A DNA stretch of 64,000 bases from Carya illinoinensis. Its lineage: Eukaryota > Streptophyta > Magnoliopsida > Fagales > Juglandaceae. The notes below the pieces were generated by a model that worked only from the letters and a program-made list of their open reading frames with translations, ran no database searches and was not told where the DNA came from. The stretch's first letter is position 1, and every line of letters begins with the position of its first letter. The translations under genes were made by a program, and so were the position numbers. Where the stretch lies: positions 41,394,467 to 41,458,466 of the forward strand of contig NC_056758.1 of NCBI RefSeq assembly GCF_018687715.1, written 5' to 3'. This document shows positions 1 through 13,428 of the stretch, in pieces.

Positions 1-525
1 CCTGACAGAGGCTTTTAAAAATTTCCCAGCCACCGTGGGGTCTGGGATCATGATATTATACCTCACTAATAGAATTGAAGTCTTTCATAATTGCCCACTT
101 TCTTGGTTAGGAGCACCCATAAGGTCTTCATCAGAGGCTTAAACTGGAAAATACATACATCCAGTGGAGCCATTCCTCTAAAGTTATTTCGATTAAAATA
201 AATGAAAAATAAAATGGCATAATCTTGATGATCAAATCTTAGTGTAGGGTCGTCAATATTATATTATTTTTTATAAATAATTTAGAAAAAATAATGTGTC
301 AATTTTAATAATTTAAGGTATAAACTTTAAAACATGAGGCTGAAAATTATATATTTTCGTAAAAAAAAAAAAAAAGTGATAAAAGAAAGAAAAAGAAAAC
401 CCAAGGAGAGAGATGAAACCTAAAATGGAAAAGAAGAAAGGAGATCCATGATAGTAGTAGGAATAGTAAAGATTAGCAACTGTGCCGAAAGCATAAAGTA
501 AAGAAGAATGGCGTAGCTTGTTTTG

Positions 526-564
<39 letters not shown>
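526..564. repeat. T20-A19 palindrome
   Basis: About 20 T are followed at once by about 19 A. This is a near-perfect inverted repeat with no loop, which could form a hairpin. It may be the back-to-back remains of two poly(A) tails, but no retroelement body is visible on either side. Confidence 0.8.
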
Positions 565-565
<1 letters not shown>

Positions 566-862
566 GAACAAGAACAAGAACAAGAAACACATAGGAAAAG
601 TGATGGGACAGAGGCCTATCTCCAATTTACAGGGAAGAGGTTAATAGGGTTGCTTATTTAGAGCAAAAGAACAATTGGGAGGGATCAAAACGGTTGGTCT
701 CTAAATTTAGTAACATATTAGTCCCTCTCAAATGGGAGCCAGCAAACAGCATTATAAAATCTGACCTAACATATATATTTATTTATATTATATTACATAT
801 ATATAAATATTGGTGTAATTAATGCTCTATAGTTTATATGCCAGATTGCCAGTGCTTTCTTT

Positions 863-867
<5 letters not shown>

Positions 868-906
<39 letters not shown>

Positions 907-911
907 AATGT

Positions 912-968
<57 letters not shown>
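868..968. repeat. (GA)n microsatellite, two blocks
   Basis: Two long GA runs are separated by about 14 bases of non-repeat sequence (near 901-914). GA/CT tracts of this kind are common in plant 5' regions, but no gene follows within reach. Confidence 0.95.
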
Positions 969-972
<4 letters not shown>

Positions 973-1348
973 CATGGTATTAAGTTGAAGATGGGGCCCA
1001 TGAAAAGGGAGAGGCGGCCAACAAAAAGGAGCTTTGAGAGCCCAAACTAACCAATGATTTGGGCTTCCTTAAACCACGCGTATCCTCTCAGACCAAGACC
1101 TACTTATGCCGGCCTCATTCTTTAACTTCCTCTGTTTCTTTTGTGCCTATCTATGTGCTTAGTGCTTTCCCACGCTTAACCCGTGGCGCGTAAACCTCTA
1201 TCCTCTTCAAAGGCAAAACTCATTTAGGTAGGTGATGCTTGAAGGGAATATCAGCAGACCCGCGAAGTCGAAATAAATTTATCTGCTTGATGCAATTACA
1301 GTCAAATCTGAACAAATATAAAGAGTATCTTTTTCAAAGTTCTTATTT

Positions 1349-2114
1349 GGATTTCAAAAGGTGGTTTAAGTTTAAAGTCACTTATAATTGAACAGAAATA
1401 AGTACGATTTAATATTGTTAAAATAAGTATTAAATTCACACGAACAGTTATAAATATTATAAAATTCAGACTGTTTTAAATTCTAAACTCGAACAAAAAA
1501 TTTTAAAAATTTTGATTCAAAGCATCTAATCTTCTGCTTTTAAGTCGTAGAGCATATCACATTCACGTATGATTACTTTCTTAGAGTCTTAGACCCTCTA
1601 GACTGGTCACAATCTTCCTCTAAATTGACATTGATGATCACAATTTCTTTTGATCTCTCCACTAACCCCCCCCCCCCCTTCTCTCTCTTGTTTGTTTGTT
1701 GTGACGAAAAATCCAATAAAAAATAAATATAACTTTATATGGATTTCAAAAAGTTTAAGGTAATTTATAATTGAAGAGAGATAAATATAATTTAATATTG
1801 TTAAAATAGTCAAAAATTCACACGAACAGTTATAAATATTATAAAATTCATCGACTGTTTTAAATTCTATACTCGAACAAAAAAATTTTTGTTCAAAGAA
1901 TTTATTCTTCTACTTCTTTTTTTAAAGGAAAAAAAGTCGGAGAGCATATTATATTCACATATTATTATTGTCTTAGACCCTCTAGACTGGTCACAATCTT
2001 CCTCTAAATTGACATTGATGATCACAATTTCCTTTGATCTCTCCCCTACCTCTCTCTCTCTCTTGTTTGTTTATTGTGACGGCAAACCCAATAAAAAATA
2101 AATATAACTTTATA
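1349..2114. repeat. Tandem duplication, unit about 380-390 bp
   Basis: Unit 1 is about 1,349-1,740 and unit 2 about 1,741-2,114. Both start GGATTTCAAAA, share a central block around the words CACACGAACAGTTATAAAT and TAGACCCTCTAGACTGG, and end AATAAATATAACTTTATATGG. The copies differ by small indels and point changes, so the event is not recent. No protein is encoded. Confidence 0.85.
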
Positions 2115-2307
2115 TGGTCGATTACGAATGCCCACTTTACCCGATGAACATTTAACTTTGTTGGATAACTTTTTTATTTAAGAACATTGGAAGGTTTGGT
2201 TCCACTTACAAGTGTTTAATACTTTTTAACCACCCTTTTATATTTTATAAAATTTCTTGCACCCAAATCTTATTTCTCTAATGAGTTTTGCACCTTATTT
2301 CTCTAAT

Positions 2308-2518
2308 GAATTTTGCCAGGTACAAGCACATTTCGTATATCAATTCGCATACCGATGATTTTTTTTATTTTAAAAAAAAAATTAAAGAAGAAAAAAATCT
2401 TCTATCTCATAAAAATTATTTCTGTATTTAATTCACATCATTTTATTAAACATATATTTTACATATCAATATCAGTGCACGAATTGATACACGAAGTGTG
2501 CTTGTAAGAAGAGTTTTC
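2308..2518. mobile_element. Mutator-like MITE, copy 1
   Basis: The 211-bp element has inverted ends sharing TACAAGCACA(T/C)TTCGT(A/G)TA followed by TCAATTCG on the inner side. It is flanked on both sides by the 10-bp direct repeat TTTCTCTAAT (298-307 of the 2,000s on the left, 2,519-2,528 on the right). A 9-10 bp target-site duplication fits the Mutator superfamily. A second member lies at 42,932-43,100. No transposase is encoded. Confidence 0.75.
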
Positions 2519-2528
2519 TTTCTCTAAT

Positions 2529-4287
2529 TCTTTAGTCATCATAAACAATGCATATCTTGTTTGCATAGCCCACATGAAACTTAATGATTGGCAATCACCA
2601 TAGTGCTCTTAGAAGCTTCACCAACATCTCTAGCTATCATGTAATCTTATTTGCAATTAATTGGTTATTAAAAAAAAAAAAAAAAAAACCTTAGCACTAG
2701 CTACTTTGGCACTTAGTCAATTTACCAGTTGATTATATTCAACATATTATTACATTGAAGATGTTTTTTTCTCGCTTATAAATGATGATAATCCGACTAT
2801 AGAGGCCCTAGCTTAGCTATATATATCGTGGTTTCATCATATTAAAGCTTCACTACAAGAAAAAATAAATAAATAATGAAATAAAGAAATAGAGGAAATA
2901 TTATCTCCTACCCATATGGAAGGAATCTCACGCAGAAAGTGCCAATTGATGCATGGTTCCACTACAACTATAACCTTTATTAATTATTTTTCCTCCTACA
3001 ATATTATTCTATCATTGATCTACATTCTCCTAAAAGAATTTTCAATCCGCCGGCCCCCATATTGTTGAAAAGAATAGGAACATATATATCATATTTGTTG
3101 CAAGTAGACCTCATGATCACGCAGAACTGCTCGATCCAAAGCAAAATTTTCAAAATTTTCTTTTCTAAGATAAATGAGAAGTGGAGGCGCGACTAGCGTT
3201 GCAATCCTCCCAGAATGAAATTGTCAAATTAGTTATACTGAGAATCGACCCGAAAATAATAGGTCTACATCTGTACATATATATAGTAAAGTACTCTCGT
3301 TTAAAATATGATTGTGAAAAGAATTATGTCTATCATTACTCATTTAGAATACCACAAACAGATCAACACATATCTTTTGCGACAAATTGCAATTATGTCT
3401 CTTATTTGCTATACAGTTTTTTTAATTTTATCAGTTCATTGTTTTCATAATTTAGGGTTTCATTCGAAGCAGAAAAATAAAAAATAAAAAAGTTTTAATT
3501 TCGAATATTAAAAGGAGTAACTAAATGAGAAAATTAACCAGTGATTACACCCATAATTGTCTAAAGAAAACAAAGACCCGCGTGATAACTTTAACGTAAT
3601 AAAGTAGTACTCTAATTTGTAGGTTTTAGTTGACAATCTTTTGCATCTCACTTTGATTAGACATAATTAAACCAATATAGCATTATGAAACGTACTTAAT
3701 CCTGTGGATTTAATTAATTAATATAATCAATCTAATCATCATGAAATTAAGTGGGCCTGTGCTGCGGCACAAGTAAAGCAGGAATTAGTATTAATTAAAG
3801 CATTATCACTTTGGAAGTACTTGAACTATAAGTAAAAGTTCAAGAACTCGAATATCGGACGTGATCATGTATATATATAATCTGATATATATGTCAATGG
3901 GGAAAGATCGATGGTGTCGCAATAAAAAGTCTAAAGATGAAAGTGACTTTCATTGTGAAGTCTAGACCCGTTTAAAATGTATGTCCCACTCCCTTTCAAT
4001 TCCGAGAACATGGAGAAAAAATTAAAAATTAAATAAATAAATAAAAATTTCCTTTCCGAAAGTGCTTTCATTTGTTAAAAGCAGCTGCATAATCAACATT
4101 TTACATAAATGCTTTAGTTATAATGATATTTTATTAAAATAAATTTAAAAATTGATATGGCTTGATATTATACGTTAAATTATAAAATTATTTTTACTTT
4201 AAAATAAATGTAACGTATCATATTAAATTATATCAATTTATAAATTTATTTTTATACAATCTTGTATTTCTTAGATAACGATGACAT
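2529..4287. other. Intergenic, nothing recognised
   Basis: AT-rich sequence with A/T runs, including a 20-base A run near 2,670. The few open frames of up to 89 codons have low-complexity composition and no recognisable motif. I see no gene here. Confidence 0.55.
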
Positions 4288-4841
4288 TAGGGGTGCTACC
4301 CTCCCCGCACCCCGCCCCGCATGGTGCGGGGGTGGGGTTTTCCCATCAGTCCCCCGCCCCCACATCCCGGGGGCGGGGTGCAGAGTGGATGCTCGCCCCA
4401 CCTTACTTTATTTTCACTTTAATTATGAACTACATTTAATTATATTTAAAAATTATTTCTAGATCTAAATGTGATAAAAAAATATATTTTTAGATCCAAA
4501 TTGTAAATTTAAATTTTGTAAATATGACTATAATTTAAAAATTATGTAGTTTTTAAATTTGTTAATGTATAATTTGTAAACAAGTCTAGCAAATTGTAAT
4601 ATATATATTTATATTTATATATATACAATTTGTAAAATATAAAGATATATTTATATTTATATATATAAACATATATTTATGTTTATATATATATAATATA
4701 TATGTAGGAGGCGGAGCGGGAGAAATGCGGGATGAGGTTGGGCCTTCCCCGCCCCCCGCCCCCGCTAGGGGGACTAGATGGAGCGGGGACGGGACAAACG
4801 GGAGCTGGGTAGTGGGGTGCAGGGCCCACTGCCCACCCCTA
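4288..4841. mobile_element. hAT-like non-autonomous element, GC-rich ends
   Basis: The 554-bp element starts TAGGGGTGC and ends CACCCCTA. It is flanked by the 8-bp repeats GATGACAT (4,280-4,287) and GATGACGT (4,842-4,849), a 7 of 8 match. Both subterminal regions, about 100 bp each, are strikingly GC-rich (C/G blocks such as CCCCGCCCC), while the middle is almost pure AT. An 8-bp target duplication with short inverted ends is typical of hAT elements. There is no transposase, so it would need one in trans. Confidence 0.75.
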
Positions 4842-7800
4842 GATGACGTAAATAGAATATAATCTATAAAGCAAGCAATTAGGAAAAGTATAATATAGGC
4901 CGGTTGTTGACTTGTATAGTATACTAGGGTAATGGTTTAACTCGGAAGAAGTTAGATGCCTTCTTTCCCATTTTTTTAATAATTTTACCTCTTTCTTAAT
5001 TTGTATGTGTGTATATATATATATACACGTATTTTAATCCTTAGAGAGAGATTGAATGTAAAGAAGTTGATTTGGAAATTGATCGATCTAAGATTCTATA
5101 TGAAACAACTGTAAAGATAATATATCCCCAAAAAATGCCCTGGAATCCACTTACATATATACTAGCTAGTTGTCTTCGTTGCTTTCAGTGCAAAATGTGC
5201 ATGCATGGTTTCAAATCAGTTTTGTGCAAGCTACACTAATCATTTTTAAAAAAAAGTGAATGACTATAGATTCATATAAAAATAAAATTAATTTTTTAAA
5301 AATAAAATTTTCTTATTTTTAAAATAACTGCACAGTACTTGTATACTTCACAACTGTATATAGCATTACTCTTCTATCATATATATGAATTAAATATGTG
5401 TTATAGAAATAAAAATTTTATTTGTAAGTTAGCTTGCAAAACATACCCTTTATTTAATTAATTTGACAAGAATTTAAAATTAAAAATTAAAAAAAATTAA
5501 AATTAAATTTTTTTACAAATAATCAAATCTTGCTATATCAATAAATACAGAGGATATGGTTTATACATGATTTTTTTAACGAGATTTGGATAAAAAGAAT
5601 TAATTAAAGTAAATTATTACAACAATTAATGGTGCGATTAGAAAAATTGGTAACATGGGATCTGCCTAAATATTAAAAAAGTAATTACTGTGGATTCGTT
5701 TTCAACTAACCACATGCAGACTAGTTGAACAAATAAATTCCACAGTTTTGATGCTCTATGTCATAGAACAATAGGCTTTGATTGTCCATATGTGTGTGTG
5801 TGCGGGGGAGGACTTTGGATACATGGAAATTTTTGTGGGTTCTTCTCTCCCTAATGATTGCATATTGCCCTATTAAATAAGTTCAAATGAAAGCTTTTAA
5901 AGCCTTTTTAAACAAAACAAAACACTTTATGTTCCATCAAGTATCATTGTGCAAATAAGATAGTATCTCTTTGACAAAGACATGATGTGTAATAAAAATT
6001 ATATAACTTAATCCAATCAATCTCTTAAGAGAAAGCTCCAAAGATCAATGTGAGGAGAGGACCTTACGACTTACGAGAAATATTTCTTCCATCCACCCAC
6101 ATGGAGCAGCTGTATAAGGGACAGAATCAGTGTGGTCATCACCTTCATTTCTTTGAACCTTTTTCCCCCACTTTTCACGAGCCCTCTAGCCAGTTTAGTT
6201 ATAATTCAAAGCTTGATTAGACAGTTTGTGGGGGATGAAGCCTTTTTCCATGATCTAAAGCACAATTGTCCAAAACCCTTTTTCTTGATTCGAAGAGGAT
6301 AACTTTTATATATATACGTGGTTTATTTGTACATCACCACTACAGATCTCAACTTGTTCATAAGCTTACTCAACATTCATTTTGCTCATCAAGTAATGAA
6401 TATTTCCAAGGTAACAATTCCAACTTTTGAAAGATTTTTATAATTCCAAAGTACCTACACTTATTAGCCTTAAAATATATAATTAATCCATATTAATTTC
6501 ACAGATTATCTTTTATATTTTTATGAGAAATTAAGTACAAAATAGCATTCATTCATGTGATCCGTTAGCTTTATTTTATAATAAAATTAACTTTACAATC
6601 TACCGTAAGTACATACCATATCAAATAATGTCATTTTATGAGTTTACTTTTGTGTAATTCATTTGTGACTAAATTTTATCTCTAAAAAATATTAAAAAAA
6701 CATAAAGTCTGGAAATAAAACATTTGTACAGTAGATTTTACACCATAAAGCAGGACCACTCCGCACGTGAATCCATAAGTAAATGCTTTTTATTTTACCT
6801 TTGAATCTTACCATGTGCTTGTAATAGTCTTGAAACATGCAGCATGCTTGCCCACAATGTCCTTAAAGGCCACCCAAGAAGCAAGCCGATGATGATTGAG
6901 TTTGAAGACTAATCTAAAGAATACTAATTTTGGGTTGGGAGGAGAAGTTAGGTGAGTTGATCGAGACATTGATCATCATCTCGTGTGCAAAGCCTGAATG
7001 ATGATGATGATATCCACCAACACCACCATGAACACCTTTCTCCTGATCATCATCCTCTCTATTTTCAAATGGAAAGTTTGTTAACCAAACATCTCAGCGA
7101 ACAAATCTCTCTCCCTATATATATAATATGTTGTGCCTACAATCTTTAGGTCCTGTTCTCTATTTTCCAATAAGAAGTTTGGAAAGTACAACACAGTGAA
7201 AACTATTATGATGTCCACAATATTCTGGCATGCATCTATATTGGGTCGCGTTCACACACTCTTGGTTGTAAGTATTCCCAGCCAGTTATCTCCACTCTGT
7301 TTCCAACATTGATGGTGACAAAGATCCCATCTTTTTTTCCTTTTACTCACGGAAAAAAGAAAGAAAAAAAAAACAGACAAATCCACAATGATTTGCATAT
7401 GATAAAAATGGAACAAGGAATGGGCAGATAAAAACAACTAATCATGACCGACACAAGGAATTAATTACCTTGCTCTTTTTGTCGCTTGTTGTTTGGTTTC
7501 CCAGTACTATCATTAATTTACTAATTAAACTTGATATTAATTTCTATATATATTTGGAATTATATATACGTGCAAAGATCCCATAAATTAGTATGAAACT
7601 ATTTGTTAAGGAAACCGCCCCACCAATACTTGTTTGCCAAATAACCCCGAAAGAATGTACTCTCTCGTGAACTACCTATCTAGCTATAAAGGAAGCTGGA
7701 AACGAGGACATGTCTTTTTGAAGTAGTGGGTGAATGACACCATGCCCACCAAAGATTTACCAACATATATAACAAGAGGCCGTCTTATTAGCCATAAAAT

Positions 7801-8675
7801 TATAAACAAAAGGGAAATAAGTGGGAGAAAAGGATGTTTTTAGATACACCTGACCTGAATCAAGATGTTGCAGCCTGCATTCCAAGATTAGAGAGAGAGA
7901 GAGGAAAAAAAAGATGAAGATAGTGCGCTAGCCCACCAAGGTGATAGGATCAAATTAAGCCTTTGAAAATGAAACCCGGCCTACCCCAATTTTTTTTTTT
8001 TTTTTTTTTAAAAGTGCACAGCTAGGCTAGCCTGCCAAGCATGGCTTCATCATCACGAATCTCTCGAGTTTTTACCAAGCAATAAGAAAATTCAAAAGCT
8101 CAGAGGCTCTCTAGAATGTGTTTGGTACCGGTTGGTTTGGCTCAACTCGATCAGTAATTGTACGTATATATGGAAATTATACGGAGATGATACTGTTGCA
8201 GCTTTTAAAATCTGACCCTAACAAGCTCTATCTAGGTATGCCACACGCACTTTCACTTGGATCAAAACTCAAATATGCAATGCAATTTAGGTCGTGCATG
8301 CGTAACCTCGGGCTTATTGGAGTAAGTTTTACACAAACTTTAGACCCAGTTTTATGCCTGGACATTGGTGGCAAATTTTAATTCCCTCGTGGCCCACTAA
8401 GCTTGTTTTGGGCCTTGATGTACTGACGTTTAAGTGCCCATATTTATGACAGTCATTTTGCTGGCCCAGACCTGGCTGGCTTGGTCTGTTATCAAAGTCT
8501 CAAAGACAGAGTCGTGTGACCCAGCTTGGGCCGACGCAATCTATTTGTATACTAATTAATGTATGCGAGTTCCACTACTTATAAACTAATGTCAAGGAAG
8601 GTGCACGTGTGTCCAGTGAAAAATACAAACTTATTATAATAAATATTTATAATTTCATATGCTCTTATAAAAATA
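4842..8675. other. Intergenic, no gene seen
   Basis: AT-rich sequence with short simple repeats, for example (TA)n near 5,015 and a T run near 7,991. Short open frames such as 8,118-8,381 show no domain, no splice context and no codon bias that would support a gene. I looked for a microRNA hairpin around 6,950-7,060 (ATGATGATGAT-rich) and could not recognise one. Confidence 0.5.
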
Positions 8676-9589
8676 TAATTATTTAGGGCTGAGCACCGAT
8701 GTAACCGGAGTCGGATTTGGCCTCCTCCGACTCCGATTCCGACTTTGTTTGAGGCCGAATCCGACCTCTGACTCTCACTCCGCTCCAACTCCGACTTGAC
8801 TTGTCGGAGCGGAGTTGGAACGGAGTCGGAGTTGAGCTTTTTGTTAGGCGTTTTTATTGGGCTATTTTTTAGACTTTTTTTCTTAATCTAATTAACATTT
8901 CAATTTTACAATTTACAACTCTAATCGGATTTGGGCTTTTATATCAATTTTTTTTTTTAAATAGAATTTGAGATTTCTAATTTATCTAACCAAAATTATC
9001 ACATTAGAAAATAAAACTAAATTCAAAGTCCATCACTATAAAAAATAAAACTAAATTCAAATGTGCAACCAAAATTAAAAACTAAATTAAAACTAAATAC
9101 ACACATTAAAATTACCTGACCAAAATTATAACCTAAAATTAAAAATACATAACCAAAATTACAACCTAAAATCATTCATTCAAAATTACAAGTTAAAAAA
9201 ACACAACCAAATCTAGCATCCCCATGCTATTGTCATTTCAACAACAACAAAAAAAAAACAAAATAACATAAAGCCAAAAACAGCAATCATCTAACCCATC
9301 CAAATTCCATCATCTATCCTCCCAAATTATCCAATCAACTCATGTCTCATCATCCATCAACAAGTTCTAATTCCAACATCAATAAGTTACAATTTACAAC
9401 TTGCAATAATAGAACCAATATAAATTACAAAAAATGTCATTTTTCAACTTGTGCCTAAAAGAAAAAAGAACAAAATTAGTAAGGAAATAAGATACTATAT
9501 AAATTTATAAAAATAAAAAAATAAAAATAAAATTGAAATAAGATACCAGAAACAAAATTGTCAATCCTCTTCACGAAGTATGCTGGCCA

Positions 9590-9822
9590 TAGAGTGTGCC
9601 GCTCAACAATGAACTCGAGTGAACTCAGGCAGAGTGTGCCGCTCGACACTGAACTCGAGCGAACTCAGGCAGAGTGTACCGCTCGACGCTGAGCTCGAGC
9701 GAACTCAGGTAGATTGTGCCGCTCGAAACTCGCTCTATACTTCGCTCGAGCGAACTCAAGCAGAGTGTGCCACTCGACATTCACTCGAGCGAATTTAGGC
9801 AGATTGTGCCGCTCGAGCCAAT
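9590..9822. repeat. Minisatellite, about 40-bp unit, about 6 copies
   Basis: The repeated core is AGAGTGTGCCGCTCGACACT followed by a GAACTCGAGCGAACTCAGGC-like half. Units vary at single bases, and one is longer with an extra CGCTCTATACTTCG. The array is GC-richer than its surroundings and lies inside the hAT-like element 8,684-11,502. There are no unique spacers, so it is not a CRISPR array. Confidence 0.85.
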
Positions 9823-10095
9823 GTTCTAGATCACTTACAATTTAGGGTTTTGAAGCGTCTCCTTTGATTGAAACTATAAATAAAACAACTTAACTTCTGT
9901 TCTAGTTTGCAAATTCAACAAAAAAGAAAAAAAAAACAACAAATCTAATGCATATTAGCTGTCGACCTCACGATAATCAACAACCAACAAACAAATCAAC
10001 AACCAAACCCATAACAGATAAAAGATAAATCAAAAATAATATCGTGGCGCCATTGGAGATACCGGATTTCAAACCCATATCCATGAATCAAATAC

Positions 10096-10147
<52 letters not shown>
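10096..10147. repeat. (GA)n microsatellite
   Basis: An uninterrupted GA tract of about 52 bases within the hAT-like element. Confidence 0.95.
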
Positions 10148-10149
<2 letters not shown>

Positions 10150-10379
10150 CCGAAGAAGCTGTTGGAGGCTGGGACTGCGCCGTTTCAACTTTCGTGGGGG
10201 CTGAGTGACTAAGTTTGAAGTATATACCCTAATCAAACACTATCAAAGATTCAGACTTCAATGTAGGGGGGGAGTATAATTAAACTGGTTTGGCAACCAA
10301 AACAGAGTCCAACGACGCCGTTTGGGCTCTGTTTTGGTATTTTCACCCCCCTTTTTTTTTCAACTCTAAATCAAATATT

Positions 10380-11380
10380 AATTTTGTTTTAATACTATAT
10401 ATATTAACTATACTATTATATATAATATAACTATATATTATATAAGTATAACTATATATATTATATAAGTATAAATATATATAGTCTAATCACTCTAGTA
10501 CTATACAGTACATATATATAGTTATATAGCATATTATATATATATATATATAAACTATACAACATATATAATATTATAATATATAAAATAAAATAAGATA
10601 TTTGATATTAAAATAAGGTATAGTAACTTATATAGTAACTTATAGTTAATTAGTAATGTATATTAACTATATAAGGTATAGTTATATAAAATATGTAAAT
10701 ATATATGATTAATGTATAAAAAATAAATAGTGTAGTAACTATATATTATATAAGCCCTTAATATATATAGTATATATATAATCTATAATTATATATAATA
10801 TAACTATATATTATATATTAACTTATAGTAAACTAGTAATGTAAATTGTCAAAATATAAAATAAGCTATAGTAACTTATATAGTAACTTATAGTAAATTA
10901 GTAATGTAAATTAACTAAATAAGGTATAGTTATATAAAATATATAAATATATATGATTAATGCATACAAAATACATAGTATAGTAACTATATATTATATA
11001 AGCCCTTAATATATATAGTATATATATAATCTATAATTATATATAATATATACAAAATACATAGTATAGTAACTATATATTATATAAGCCCTTAATATAT
11101 ATAGTATATATAATCTATAATTATATATAATATAACTATATATTATATATAATTTATTGACTTATAGTAAACTAGTAATGTAAAATATAAAATAAGCTAT
11201 AGAAACTTATATAGTAACTTATAGTAAATTAGTAATGTAAATTAACTATATAAGGTATAGTAATTAGTAACTTATAGTGTAACTATATTAACTTATAGTA
11301 ACTTATAGTAAATTAGTAATGTAAATTAACTTATAGTAACTATATTAACTTATATTATTCATTATAATGTTTATACATTA
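10380..11380. repeat. AT-rich degenerate tandem repeats
   Basis: Long units recur three times near 10,735, 10,980 and 11,060. They contain the words TATATAAGCCCTTAATATAT and ATCTATAATTATATATAA. A second word, TTATAGTAAATTAGTAATGT, also recurs. The array makes up the right half of the hAT-like element and has no coding content. Confidence 0.75.
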
Positions 11381-12686
11381 TTATTTATTAGATGTTAATA
11401 TATTGATAACACATATTTTTATAAAATATGCACAATATCGGAGTTGGAGTCGAAGTAGAAGTCGGAGTCGGAATCGGATTTTTGAATTTCTGCTCAGCCC
11501 TATAATTATTATATAGTATTTACTTAAAATAATTACAAAGTGTAACAAGAAAATGATTGTATGAAATACAAATATCAATATGATGGAACATAAATTGACA
11601 TTAAGAGAAATATATAGTCTAAAGCATCTTAGTTACATAGGTAAAATTTTATCGATGTAGAAAAAATGGGTTTGTTTCAATGCAAATTCTTTTAACAGCA
11701 AATAGATTTAATAGTTTTTTTTAACCACAGTACAAATGATCAATTGCTAACAATTTTATTAAAAAAAATTTTAAAAATATTTGTTAATCTATTTCATTTC
11801 TCAAAGACACTATAAGAAATAAAAAAAATGCAAAACATTAATTGATTTTACATTCTCATACTTCTCAAAGTAAAATATTAACAATGAAATATTATATTTT
11901 AAAATTATTATGAAATTATAATTTAATTTCTTATGAAATTTTTTTAATTATAATACCTCACCTATTATTAATACTCTTAACAGTTAGAGTCGAACGTGTA
12001 CTAAGTATTACCATGCATGCGCATGTATGCCGAACTATATATATTGCACATCATGACCTATATATATACAATCTTGCTATAGGTACCTACCGTTGGGTAC
12101 TTTGGGTGGAATTGGCTGATGTGATTAATGCTACATCAGCATATATTATAAATGCGGCACGCGGGGGGGGGGGGGGGGGCGGGAACAGCTTTATGTGTGC
12201 CACTGCAAGCTTCAATGCAATAGAAACCAATGATCCAAATCCAACAAACTCAAATTTATTTTGTCAATTAAATAGTAGAATCTACCGTTGGAAGGGAATG
12301 GAAAGGATAAACATTACTATGATTCAAAAGAAAGAAGCACCCAAGAGAGAATCTATTTGGTTTCAGAGAAAGCTTGAGGATTTGACAATAACCAAGTCAA
12401 ACTGATTCATTAACCCCAAAATTTGTTTCATTTCCAAAGATTTCTTAGAACCCAAGTAGAATTGAAAATTAATAGCCAAAAAATAAAAAATAGAGAGAGA
12501 GAAAGAAATTACCATTTGGCGGGCTTGAAACTCCTATGAGTATAGGCATAGCTACACAAAGTAGAGACCAAAAAATTCAGATCCTTCGAGTTGCAAAGCA
12601 AACGTCACGAAATTAGGTATTGAACACAGAAGGAACCGATACGCAGGTTTAGATTATTCATAATTGAAGTTTGATATAGCATCTCA

Positions 12687-12786
<100 letters not shown>

Positions 12787-13333
12787 AAACATTAAATTTT
12801 GACCATGATATCTACTATCTACTACTATTATAAAAGAGGCCATCCAACAATGAACAGTAGTTTTTCGGCTATCTTTACTTTCCATTTATATTTCTTTGTT
12901 TTTCACATTTTCTATTTTTATCCTTATGATTGGTTTTGTTGTATTACATATTTATGCTTATGCCCCTGTTTGACCGACTATTGTGATCTCTATTCTGAGT
13001 CTTTTTAATTCCACAGGCACAAATCTCTCTCTCTCATTCTCGCCTCCTTCTCCCTTCCCGAGTTCTCTCTCTCTCAAACCTCCTCTCTCTTCTCTCTCTG
13101 CCTCACAGCCCTTGCCGCCGTCAGCAGCCACGGAGCACGATGGACAACATTTCTCTCATGAACTTTCCTACATCTCCCTTTCATAGCCGCCATGTACTTA
13201 CCATAAGGAAGACCCATCGAGCTGCCAACCATTGTTTGGAGGAGATCCGACCTTTGGTTCCACCTCACACCACCACTGATAATGCCAACGTCACCCATAC
13301 AAAAGTTCCACCATGAGATCTAGCCCCCAACGC

Positions 13334-13335
<2 letters not shown>

Positions 13336-13425
<90 letters not shown>
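13336..13425. repeat. (CT)n microsatellite
   Basis: CT tract of about 90 bases with a single CC interruption near 13,376. Confidence 0.95.

Positions 13426-13428
<3 letters not shown>

Larger units (their letters stand above)
1..2307. other. Intergenic, AT-rich, no gene seen
   Basis: No reading frame here looks like a real protein; the open frames at 793-1,050 are only translated GA/CT repeat. The stretch holds a T-run followed directly by an A-run at 526-564, a (GA)n tract at 868-968 and a tandem duplication at 1,349-2,114. The C-run at 1,667-1,677 lies inside the first duplicated unit. Confidence 0.6.
8684..11502. mobile_element. hAT-like non-autonomous element, 2.8 kb
   Basis: The element starts TAGGGCTGAGCA and ends TGCTCAGCCCTA. 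It is flanked by a perfect 8-bp direct repeat, TAATTATT (8,676-8,683 and 11,503-11,510). Both ends carry subterminal GGAGTCGGA/TCCGACTCC words in opposite orientation. Inside are a 40-bp minisatellite (9,590-9,822), a (GA)n tract (10,096-10,147) and about 1 kb of AT-rich degenerate tandem repeats (10,380-11,380). No transposase frame is visible. The hAT assignment rests on the 8-bp duplication and the short inverted ends. Confidence 0.85.

Noticed and set aside
793..1050. Open frames on both strands rich in Leu-Ser or Glu-Arg
   Set aside because: They are translations of a GA/CT microsatellite. The same holds for frames around 12,658-12,885, 13,633-13,898 and 47,407-47,613.
9590..9822. Regular 40-bp repeat that could suggest a CRISPR array
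   Set aside because: The whole unit repeats without unique spacers, and the window is plant nuclear DNA; it is a minisatellite inside a hAT-like element.
12013..12405. 130-codon plus-strand frame
   Set aside because: It runs through a 17-base G run (poly-Gly) and AT-rich DNA, and has no domain, signal or splice context.
12810..12840. TCTACTACTATTATAAAA resembling a Helitron 5' end
   Set aside because: No matching 3' hairpin with CTRR end and no Rep/helicase sequence could be found nearby.
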